From NCBI GenBank assembly GCA_002914805.1, contig JXTB01000244.1, forward strand, positions 356,723 through 420,722: 64,000 bases of DNA. Reading direction: 5' to 3'. The position numbers and the translations under genes were made by a program. This document shows, one piece after another, positions 48,867 to 57,980 of the stretch (its first letter is position 1; the number at the start of each line of letters is the position of its first letter). Below the pieces are notes generated by a model. The model did no database searches. It had not been told where the DNA came from and was given only the letters and a program-made list of their open reading frames with translations. This stretch comes from Parasponia andersonii (lineage: Eukaryota; Streptophyta; Magnoliopsida; Rosales; Cannabaceae).

Positions 48867-49680
48867 TCCCATGTAACAGTTAAATAGAAAAGCGGGACCT
48901 ATCATTCCTCAGTAATTGAAAAAGAAAAATTGAAAAAAATTAACATTTACTTATATGAGCATATTGCCCATGGCCCTTTCCTTAAGAGCCCAAAAATTGA
49001 AGAGAAAATTAGGTCATCTACGACTATTTTAGAAAAGAATTACAAATTTACGGTGGACTCAATTTTTTTTAGATTCGGCACCACATTTATCTTGAAAAAT
49101 GTCACTTTTTTAAAAGCTTTTTAAAAAATACAATTTTTAAGATAATAATTAGTAACCGATAACTAATTTTTGAGTACTGGTAACCAAAAATATTTATAAT
49201 TGGTATGTAACTGATAACTAATAACCGGTAACCAGTTTTAAAACACATGCAATTAATAATAATTATTAAAAAATGATATTTTTCTAAAAAAAATGGTATA
49301 GAAATTGGGGAAAAAAAACCGGCCTTGTTAAGTTTTATAAGAAATGGCCTTTATTCAGATCAATTTTAAAAATGGCCATTTTTATACCTATTTAATAAAT
49401 AACTATTTTATAATTTTATGTTGATAAATAACTATATTTTAATTAATCTACTTTTTATAAAGTAAATCAATTTTCAAAAAATAAATCAATATTTTTGGAT
49501 ATACTAACCATGAAAAGGATCATTTTTAAATAATTTTTCAAAATTTGACTATTTTTTATCAATGTTTGCTAAAGGATCATTTTGCAAATTAAAACCTAAA
49601 ATTCGGCAATTTGGCTAAAAAGCCCATTTTTGTTCTTACAATTAAAAGTGTTAGAAACCCAAAATTAACTAACGTACACG
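48867..49680. other. Interval without a recognisable gene
   Basis: It includes several GGTAACC/GATAACTAA words near 49,150-49,240 forming short repeats, and AT-rich sequence. No gene recognised. Confidence 0.5.
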
Positions 49681-49737
49681 GTAACTCATTAGGCACCCGA
49701 CCCGTCCGCACACGGTTTGGATCCGCGCCGAAGCATA

Positions 49738-49769
49738 AAACCCTAGCTAGCTCCCCTCCCTCCCCGGGG

Positions 49770-49807
<38 letters not shown>

Positions 49808-49860
49808 AGTAGCAGAGCGGAGTATCAGAAGACCTAATCGGCCTGAATTGAAACCCTAGC
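49738..49860 (+). promoter_or_regulatory. Promoter of the snoRNA unit: two telo-boxes, (CT)n tract and TATA box
   Basis: AAACCCTAG occurs at 49,738-49,746 and again at 49,852-49,859. A pure CT tract of about 30 bp (49,772-49,803) leads into TATAAGT at 49,804. Telo-boxes near a TATA element are characteristic of plant ribosomal protein and snoRNA gene promoters. This agrees with the snoRNA candidates that follow on the same strand. Confidence 0.6.
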
Positions 49861-50014
49861 TTTTGACCTAATTTCCAATTCCATTCCATCCTCGATAGTT
49901 ATGTCTCTCTTGTTTTCCTTACTACTCTTCTGATTTAGGGGTCTTTTTTTGTTTTTTTTTTTTTTCGGGTCTTGACTTGATTTTGGGGGACAGGGACGAC
50001 TACTGTGATTTTAA

Positions 50015-50089
50015 GGTCTCGTTCGTCGTAATGGGCTATCAAGTCCTTGCCGACCATACTGATATATCACCACCCATATTCCGAGTCCC
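50015..50089 (+). ncRNA. Duplicated structured block, copy A (function unknown)
   Basis: It begins GGTCTCGTTCGTCG and ends CCGAGTCCC. GGTC near the start can pair with GACC at about 50,051-50,054, and GGGCT with AGTCC forms an inner stem (one G-U pair). Copy B keeps both stems but has a longer loop. No C/D boxes or clear H/ACA arrangement. It may be a structured RNA or just a duplicated exon. Confidence 0.4.
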
Positions 50090-50397
50090 TCTTTTTCGTC
50101 TATCTATTTTTATCATTTTGATAGATTTAATTATTTCTTTTATTCTAATTTTTGTTGGCGGCCGATGATTAAATATTTATTTTTGACAAGCATATGTCCG
50201 AAATTACTATGTAGACAAATCTAATCTTCTCTATGAGGCCGTAATTCCCAAAAAAAAAAAAATATACTAATTGATTTTAGTTTGTTTGCTGCGTTTGGTT
50301 GCTGAGAAATTGTAAGAAAAAAGAATTTTCTTTTCTAATTTTTTCTAGGATTTTATTTTATTTTATTTGTAAACATTTTGCAAACTCAATAAGAAGT

Positions 50398-50480
50398 AGC
50401 CGATGAAGAAATTAATGGTATTATCCAATTGATGATTCATTGTGATTACATTATACCTCTACTGCCTTCCTTCTGAGGCT
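50398..50480 (+). ncRNA. Candidate box C/D snoRNA with 18S rRNA guide
   Basis: A terminal stem AGCC (50,398-50,401) and GGCT (50,477-50,480) brackets a degenerate box C (GATGA core at 50,402) and a box D CTGA (50,473-50,476). An internal TGATGA at 50,430 fits box C'. The 11 nt just upstream of box D, CTGCCTTCCTT, is exactly complementary to the conserved 18S rRNA segment AAGGAAGGCAG. Counting five bases from box D predicts methylation of the third A of AAGGA. From memory this is the site equivalent to yeast 18S Am436. The weak box C keeps confidence moderate. Confidence 0.6.
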
Positions 50481-50542
50481 TTTATTTTAATTTTTTTTTA
50501 CTTAATTTGGAATTGAGTTGTTTTGATATATATTCACATTAT

Positions 50543-50627
50543 GGTCGTATGATGATTTGAAATGCATAGTTCAGATGAATCTCTGTGATTATCAAATTTT
50601 TTAGTCTTTCGCTCCTATCTGACGACC
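50543..50627 (+). ncRNA. U80: Box C/D snoRNA U80 (SNORD80/snR60-like)
   Basis: An 85 nt C/D snoRNA: terminal stem GGTCG/CGACC (50,543-50,547 and 50,623-50,627), box C ATGATGA (50,549-50,555) and box D CTGA (50,619-50,622). The guide before box D, TTAGTCTTTCGCTCCTAT, pairs over 18 nt (one G-U) with the large-subunit rRNA segment ATAGGGGCGAAAGACTAA. An internal guide, GCATAGTTCA, ends at a D'-like CAGA and is complementary to TGAACTATGC of the same rRNA. These two targets, and the D-guide wording itself, are those I recall for human SNORD80 and yeast snR60 (25S Gm908 and Am817 in yeast numbering). It directs 2'-O-methylation with fibrillarin in the nucleolus. It is 62 bp downstream of the other snoRNA candidate, consistent with one precursor. 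Confidence 0.88.
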
Positions 50628-50854
50628 CACGATGTTAGTTTGCTTTTATGTTTTGTTTCTTATTTAGTCAAGATTAGGCATTGTGTTATTATGGTTATCT
50701 ATCATATGCAGATTGTGGTATATTCATAGTATTTGGTCAGTAATGGTAAGATGAAGATCGAAACTAATATCATTATGTGTGGATTGTATAGATTTGTAGG
50801 AATTTCAATCTAAGCTATTGAGACTAATGCGGACAGTGAAGACTTGTATCAATT

Positions 50855-50931
50855 GGTCTCGTTCGTCGTAATGGGCTTTTTCTAGTCCTTGCCGACCATT
50901 CTGATATATCACCACCCATATTCCGAGTCCC
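50855..50931 (+). ncRNA. Duplicated structured block, copy B (function unknown)
   Basis: It matches copy A (50,015-50,089) over about 70 of 75 positions, except at the inner loop, which is longer here (TTTTTCT). The stems GGTC/GACC and GGGCT/AGTCC are unchanged. It lies downstream of U80 on the same strand. Confidence 0.4.
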
Positions 50932-51250
50932 CCTTCAATGTGAAATGTTTACTTTGAAATGGTTATCTAAATGGCTAGTACTCTTGGATTAATTATGTAT
51001 AGTTGTTGTCCTTTTGGTTGTGGTCCATGAATTCATTTTTATCCTTTTTTTCATACATTCTCTTTGCAGGCTTAAATGGTACAAATCTTCTTCTTCTCCG
51101 CGAAGCATAACGAATTGCGAATTCAGTAATGCAGATCTAGTTAGTGACCAAGAACTGGGTTGTATTGACATAGATTGTTTGTGATATCGTTCCATTAATT
51201 GTATGTATTATTTATAATTGTAGAGTTGTAATGAATAATTGTTTTTGTCA

Positions 51251-52015
51251 ACGTCCATTGGTTATCTTTGCTGTCCGTGTGATTTCATTTTATCCTTATC
51301 CTAGAGCCATCTGATATTTAGATATCGTGAGTTCTTCACTTTTGAGAAAAGATGGAATTGTTTACTTTTTTCGGAATTACAGAATGTGATACTCTTATAA
51401 TATTTGCGTGTTTATTTGATGGAAACATCAGCAACATTGATTAATCAATAGGAAATTCTATAACACTATTCAACTAGTTACATCCTCAACCTTCAACTCG
51501 GCAAACAAAACTGTTTCGTTCTAAAATGTGTGCCAATCTGTTACACTTTCACTAACATCATGACATAGAGCTATAATTATAATGTTTAAGTGTTGTAACA
51601 CGTCAACTGATATTTTTATAAAATAAGTAACGTTTTCACGTGAACGTCGTAATGCGAAACTCGTGCAAAAGGATTATCTGTTTTTAAAATTATATTTTTA
51701 TAAATATTTGTTTTTTATTTTTATTTTATAAATATCTGCTTTTATATCTATTTTTTGGAGAAATGCATTTCATGCATTAAATATTTATCTATTAAATATA
51801 TGCCGTATTTATATATGATATTGTTCATATTTACCTTGTGAATAAATTTACATTTTTAGGTGTAAATTGTTCATTTTTTGCATATAATATTAAAATGAGG
51901 TATATTTTTGCAATTTTGTTCATTTAGGTGTAAAATAGTATTAAAATTTGGTTACTAGGTGCAAATTTCTCTAATAGTTGCCAAAACTCTTTCAAATTAT
52001 GAGCCATGCTTGTAC
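51251..52015. other. Interval without a recognisable gene
   Basis: AT-rich. The part from about 51,690 to 51,790 resembles 63,340-63,410 (poly-T-rich words ending in ATGCATT), probably the remains of a shared element. No gene seen. Confidence 0.45.
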
Positions 52016-55000
52016 CTCAATAAGGAGAAAAGAACATGGATACGACTATTTGGACTTTATTTTTATTTTTTAAGATTTTTGAAATAATTAATTTTTTAGG
52101 ACAAAAAATTAGGAGCAAATTAGGAGCAAATTGAGACAGAAAAATCCAGATTCCAAAATTGCCCTTAGTCAAAAGTGAAGAAGTGATAGGTGAGAGCATT
52201 AAATAGTTGTCATTTCATTTTGCCTCATTCTCTCTTTTTTTTCTTCTATTTTTGTTTTCTCTCTCTATCTTTCTCTTACTTTTCTTTCTTGGTTTTCTCT
52301 CCAAAACTAGAGGTTGGTTTATCTTTCTCTCACTTTTTTTTTGGTTTTCTTTCCAAAACTAGACTTTGAGGAATACCATTAATCTCTTAGTCTCACCAGG
52401 AATATGAAAGCGTTTTTATTTATTTTTGTTTTCTCTCTCGCTCCATCTCTCTCTTTATTAATAGCTCTTTTTACTATTTACTTAAAAAAATCAGAAAAAA
52501 GTTTGTCATTGATAGGTGGATAGTTTTTCAAATTTTGACGGGAAGTAAATAAATTTTGTTTGAAAATGATTTAAAGGAGGACCATAATACTGTTGTGGGC
52601 AATAATATGCTAAAAATTTCATGTTTTGGTTTATTTATAATCTTCTTAATATCTTGTAGATCTCGTTGGTTGACGTATAGTCAGAACTAAATTGATCTTA
52701 GATCAAAATCCTCTTGACCATTAGTCAATATGAAATTGATCTTTGTTGAGGTCAATTTAATCTTGGCTTATGTTCAAAAAAATTTGACTCTTTATTATTT
52801 TGAAGTCATTTCTCCTTCATTCATTAAATGTATCAACTTATGTATCATTAAAACATTATTCTTTCTTAGGATATAGTTTTTGAGATCTTTTATGGATATA
52901 GAAATTGCTCTTCTTACTAATAAGATCTCTTTATGCAGAATTCATTTAATTAAGACTTAGTTGCGATAATTTCTAAAATTAGTCTAAAATAAATTCCAAC
53001 AATCAGATCAGTGCTAATATGAAAATTTAAACTATTTTTCACCTATGATCAAAATGTCATTGACTTTGAATTAAGAAGTTATTGACTTAGGGTCAAAAAG
53101 TTCCTGGCACAGGGTTAAAGGAGTTATTGACTTGGGGTCAGAAACTTCCAGACCATAATTGATGAATTTCTTGACAGGGTTTTTATTTTACGATCAAGAA
53201 GTTAATGACTTGGAGTCAAACCTTTCATAAATTCAAGTTAAGAAGTTCCTAATTTGAGATCAAGAATTTATTAATTTTTGGTTAAGAAGTTATTGACTTG
53301 GGGTCAAGATATACTTGATTTGATATCAAAAAAAAAATACTTGACGTGTTTTTAAATTATAAATTAAAACTTATTGAACCTATGTTAGGATTTTCTTGTT
53401 TGGGATCAAAAAATTTGTTATATTTTATTTTCTAATTAGTTAATTAGGTCAAGAACGTATTAAATCTCATGTCAAGAATTTCTTGAATGGGATCACAATC
53501 TTCTTAACCTAAAAATTGAATACAATTTTACATGCTTATCAATTCAAAAAAATCTTGATCATAAGTCAAGTAATACTTGTCTTGAACTCAAGATATTCTT
53601 GATCTGGAGTCCAAATAGACTTGACACAGAGTCAAATTTTTCTTGACCTAGAATCAAGATAGCATTGGTATAGAATCAAGTTTTTCTTGACCTAGAGCAA
53701 TAAATAATATCTTTATCAAATGTATTGAATTTTACCAAAACATCTACTGAATAGATGACTTTTGGAAAAATGATAGTCATCGAATATACTAAAAAATATA
53801 AGCAAAAACTAAGTACAGTTCACAAACCAGAGAAACCACAAGCTAAAAAAAAAAATAAAAAAAAGTAATTTTTTGAACCACAATCAAAATAAAACATTGT
53901 CTTTGCATTTCTAAATTGAGTCACTCCTATCGGTCAGTTTCGGTATAATCCTCATATTTCTGCAATCTATGATAACATAACGTGCACGCAAGCTTATGTC
54001 GTAACTGACTTGTCAGACATTAGGAACTCAAATACTTGATGATAAATATATCACAGTCCATATCGAATAATAGAAAAATATCAAGTTAAATAAAATAATA
54101 ACATCAAGTGAGGGTCAAGTGGACCTCGACCCAAGGTCAAGGAGTACTTGACCTAAGATGTCAAGAGTTCTTGACATCGACCGGAGAAATTCAAATAAAC
54201 AGGAGGTTAAGTATCTTTTGATCTAATAATCAAGGGCTTTTTGACAGAGAGATCATAAAGCTCTTAACGCGAGGCCAAGAAGTACTTGATAAGAGTCAAG
54301 AAAATTTTGACTAGGGTCAAGAAATAAATAGCTCAAGTTAGAGCTAAGAAGATCTTAACTCGAGTAAATAAAGTATTGACCAGAGCCAAGAAGTACTTAG
54401 CTCAAGTCCATAGCTTCTGGACCTAGATCAAGAGAAACTTGACCCTAGTCAAAAAAATTTTAACCTCAGGTAAGAATATTCTCGACCCCATAAGAACATT
54501 CAATTTTTGAAATATTCAGCCCATTTGATGATGTCAAGATAGTTTTTTTTTTTCCTAACATGTACTATCAAAAAACAAGAATTTTCGTATAAATGTAAAA
54601 AACCAACCTTTGTTTTATTGTACGTAGCTTCTACTGCATTTTTGCCTTTGAAATTAGCTGGGTTTGGCTAGGGAATAGTGGGTTTTGATACTAGAGTCTT
54701 TGCCGGAGACTTAGATAAGGACTTCGTCTTCTTTCCAGCTGACGACATGCGTGCAGTTTTTGAAGAGAAATTCTTAGCTTTGGTTTCGACGGGTCTTTGC
54801 CATTATTAGATTTTTTGGTTGTGAGATTTTCGAGCTTCTTGACGAAAATGGGTGTGAGATTTTCGAGTTTAAATTGAGGTAGTTTTTGGGTGGTTTTTGA
54901 ATTTGATTTTATGAGGTTTTTTCTTTTGATTTCAGAGAGAAAGGAGAGAAAATAGTGAAATAGAGAGAGAAAGAAAAGAAAATGGAGACTTAAAGGTTTT

Positions 55001-55205
55001 ATGGGATAGTGTGTGATGCATATCAAATCTGGTGATATCATGTCAGGAAATGGCTAAGATTAAAGAAGGGGCATTACCGTATTTCATACTATGTGAGTCC
55101 TATTTTTCAATCCTAAAAAAATTTATTAAAAAAGATAGTCTTAAAATCGACATTTTGACGCAATTTAGTCCTATGCATGTTCTTTTCTCTTCAATAAGCT
55201 CGCTT
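52016..55205. mobile_element. Long-TIR (Mutator-like) element of about 3.2 kb enclosing a palindromic satellite
   Basis: The left arm (from about 52,016, containing GAGAAAAGAACATGGATACG) and the right arm (complement from 55,205, containing GAGAAAAGAACATGCATAGG) are inverted. Both continue inward through TTTTTTAGGA, ATTGCCCTT/AATGCCCCTT and a long TCTCTCT tract, giving arms of about 250-300 bp. The core is a satellite of diverged palindromic units. A minus-strand Lys/Ser-rich coding remnant lies beside the right arm (54,675-54,805). No transposase domain. Target duplication not determined. Confidence 0.65.
52680..54490. repeat. Degenerate satellite of palindromic units of about 20 bp
   Basis: Dozens of diverged copies of a self-complementary word of the form GGTCAAGAAGT(A/T)CTTGACC, spaced every 20-25 bp, for example near 53,050-53,300, 53,580-53,690 and 54,110-54,480. 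Since the unit is a palindrome, both strands look alike. Units are clearest between 54,110 and 54,480. A stretch of roughly 400 bp (53,700-54,100) has little of it. Confidence 0.8.
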
Positions 55206-55610
55206 TTAACGGATGCTATCGTCATCTCCGGTATAATTATGAACAACTGAACTATAGAGCTAAAGTGCCAAAACCCACCTGCTACTATCAACAGTTTCTT
55301 GTATTGTTCATTTTCAGTTTGTTTTTCACTTGTTTTTAAATACTTACACGGAGCTAGTTAAGACCTAGTCAGGGCCACCACCCTTAATTCTTTTCTTAGA
55401 TTAAAATTGCCCATGTATTTATACTAATTTAGCATATAACCTCCCAAAAATAACTTAAAATTTAACTTGTTCCCAATTTTGAAATTTAACTAGATCCAAA
55501 AAAAAAAAGCAAAAAAAAAAAAATATTGCACCCCAAAAAAGGACCAACTATCCTATTTTAAGAATTCTACTAACAAATCGTAAAACCCCTCACATCTCTT
55601 TTATGTGGCC
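55206..55610. other. Interval without a recognisable gene
   Basis: Short AT-rich stretch with A runs near 55,498-55,525. Nothing recognised. Confidence 0.5.
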
Positions 55611-56210
55611 TAGAGAAGTTAATGTGGGTTGTGCTTTGTGAAATGACCTACATTACGAAGAAAAATACAGTATCGGTCAGGCCCAACCCATATTAATATG
55701 GGTATGAGCCAACCCATTACATATAGTAGGTATCAGGCTAAGCTTCAGCAGTAGGTCTATTGGCCCAACCCAACTCACATTTTTGCAGACCCACATTTAG
55801 TCATTTTATTTAAGATATTTTAAATATATTTCTTAATTAAAATTTTATAAAAATCTTAATTAAGTATTTTTATTCATACGCTTTTAATATTATTTATTTA
55901 CTTATTTTTATTTATTTTCAATTTATTCAAATTTTAGAAAAATATAAATAAGTTTTAGGCTCATATTTTAGCTCATATAAGCATATATTTGATGTTTTAA
56001 AGAATAAAATACTAACAAAATTAAGCCCACATTTTGGTTGTATAAGTATAGCCTTCTTAGGCCTACATAAAATGCAAATTAAACCGTGCTGGATACACTA
56101 ATAATATAGGCTAGTACAACCCACATTTTAGGTGGACTGAGCCTAAATCCAATTTAAAACCCATGTCTGCTTATTAAATGTGGGTCGGTTTGGCTCACTT
56201 TATATCTCTA
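55611..56210. mobile_element. Non-autonomous hAT-like element, copy 2 of the 600 bp family
   Basis: It starts TAGAGAAGTTAATGTGGG and ends ...TATATCTCTA, with GGCCCA and GTGGGTC motifs near both ends. It aligns along its length with 3399-4020 in the same orientation. Non-coding; no clear target duplication. Confidence 0.65.
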
Positions 56211-57352
56211 TTATCACCTATTGATCAACAATCCCACTTCATCATTGATTAAATATTTTATAGAAACAGGCTAATTTGTAACTTCTTTTCATAAACTAAG
56301 GATTGAAACTATCCTTACATTTTTTTTTTTGAAAAAAAGAAGAAAATTTAAAATTTAAATACCAAAATAAGATTTTAAGTACTAGTAAAAAATATGTTCG
56401 TAACTTCTTATTCTTAGTTCAAGGAATTGATCTCTTGACTATACGGATGCAATGAAATTTGAAATTCATGGGAAATGATATATTCATAGTTAAGAAAATA
56501 ATGCAATGCAAAAGTAATAGAATGGTGAAAAATATGGAAAATCCTAAAATGATATTCACGCAAATTAGACGAAATAAGGATGCAAATTTAGTTCATTTTT
56601 CAGTTATTTATATTTTGAAAATGCTAGGACCACTTCTTTTTTCTTCTTCTCTAATCCATATATAAGAGTTGATCTCAACTTTATCAGTACAATATGACCT
56701 CACATTGTGGTTATTAGTTTTAAATTATGTTTAAGTTGTTGGTTCTTAATTATGAAAATTAATGCAGGTAGGTTTTAGCTCCAAATGTAGATTTATCCAG
56801 CTGGTCTGTTGTTAATAGCTTACTTGACCCTTATGCATCCGAAGATTTTTCCTCTTTTTCCTTTTTAATTTAGTTTTTAATGAAATGAGAATTATTGATA
56901 ATCTTCTTTCGATGGCAAATTACCAATTTGAAAATTGACAGTTTATTTGAAACAAACTGAAGGCAAATTGCCCTGTTCAGGGGTCAGTGGACGAAGGCCT
57001 TTCTAAGAAGAAAACCCAAACTAACTAAAGAGCTTAGCTTAGATTAGTACAGATTAAGATATTGTCTTGTTTAGTCTAGTACAACCTCTCTAGTTTAGGC
57101 AACTATTTGTCTCTTATGTATACTATACTCTAAAACGGTCTCTTCTTTTGTTAATCAGCATCTTCACCAAAATAAATGAAGTTACGTCCTCTTTTAATCC
57201 ACCCACTTTTTCTACTCAGACAAGGACAGTTTTCTGAGAGTAATAAGGCAAGTAGCAACGGATACAGATGGACAGAGACAGACCGGGACAGCACCGGTCA
57301 TCAGTGGACCTTTACTTCCAAAAACAACCAAAAGCTCACTCCATAAAACCCC
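56211..57352. other. Interval without a recognisable gene; CC-like gene upstream region
   Basis: No gene recognised. The last few hundred bases are less AT-rich and probably hold distal promoter sequence of the CC-like gene. A short plus-strand frame at 56,459-56,665 has no recognisable features. Confidence 0.45.
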
Positions 57353-57366
57353 AAACGACGTCGTTT
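57353..57366. promoter_or_regulatory. Perfect ACGT-core palindrome upstream of the CC-like gene
   Basis: AAACGACGTCGTTT is a perfect 14 bp palindrome, 615 bp upstream of the start codon and probably close to the transcription start because a long CT-rich leader follows. Related sites occur at the start of LCV. Likely a bZIP-type site by its GACGTC core; no functional evidence here. Confidence 0.5.
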
Positions 57367-57556
57367 TGATCAGCTGTCCCAGCACGCTTACAAGTCACAC
57401 TCGAGCCTCGTCAAAGGCCAAACACTAAGATGTAACCGCGATCACTAACAAAACGGAAGGCTGAGACAAAGAGCTGCCGACACTTGGTTCCCGAACCTCC
57501 AGCTTCGGATTCTCCCGAGCCTCTGATTTTGTACCTTCCCTAGACCGTCTCTGACA

Positions 57557-57578
57557 CACACTCTCTCTCTCTCTCTCA
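57557..57578. repeat. (CT)n tract in the CC-like 5' leader
   Basis: ACTCTCTCTCTCTCTCTC in the probable 5' UTR of the CC-like gene, a frequent feature of plant leaders. Confidence 0.7.
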
Positions 57579-57980
57579 GCGTGAAACCAACTCTTGGTAG
57601 TGCACTGCTTGTTTTGGCCTGGCGCACTCTGAGTCGACCCAAAAACGCTTTCCTTTTCCTTTTTGTCTGCTGATTCGCCTCCTGAGTCGATCTCCCGAGT
57701 TTCTCAGTTTTCAGTTTTTGGGTTCTATTATTCGTCCTCAGCTTTCGTGGCTCGCCTGCATTTTTTCGTTTTTCTCCCCTGAATTCCTCTGTTTTTTTTC
57801 TCCTATCGGGAAACTCCCTTTTTCTTCCCGACCCATCAGATTAAACTTCGAGAAAAATCGATTCTTGAACCTGAATTGTACAGGAGCTTCCGAATCCCCA
57901 GCTGGGTAGTTATCAATTCTTCCGTATCTGAACACATCTTATCTCATTTCCCAAACACAGAGCAAAAACGACAACGAAAT

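Larger units (their letters stand above)
49835..51250 (+). ncRNA. Putative snoRNA host / polycistronic snoRNA transcript
   Basis: No credible protein frame is found downstream of the telo-box/TATA promoter. Within 800 bp on the same strand lie two C/D snoRNA candidates (50,398-50,480 and 50,543-50,627) and a duplicated 75-77 bp structured block (50,015-50,089 and 50,855-50,931). Plant snoRNAs are usually processed from such polycistronic Pol II transcripts. The transcript ends and any introns are not defined by the sequence; a possible splice acceptor TTTGCAG lies at about 51,063-51,069. Confidence 0.55.

Noticed and set aside
50735-50830. Possible third C/D snoRNA starting at AGATGAAGA
   Set aside because: No CTGA box in range, no closing stem and no rRNA complement seen.
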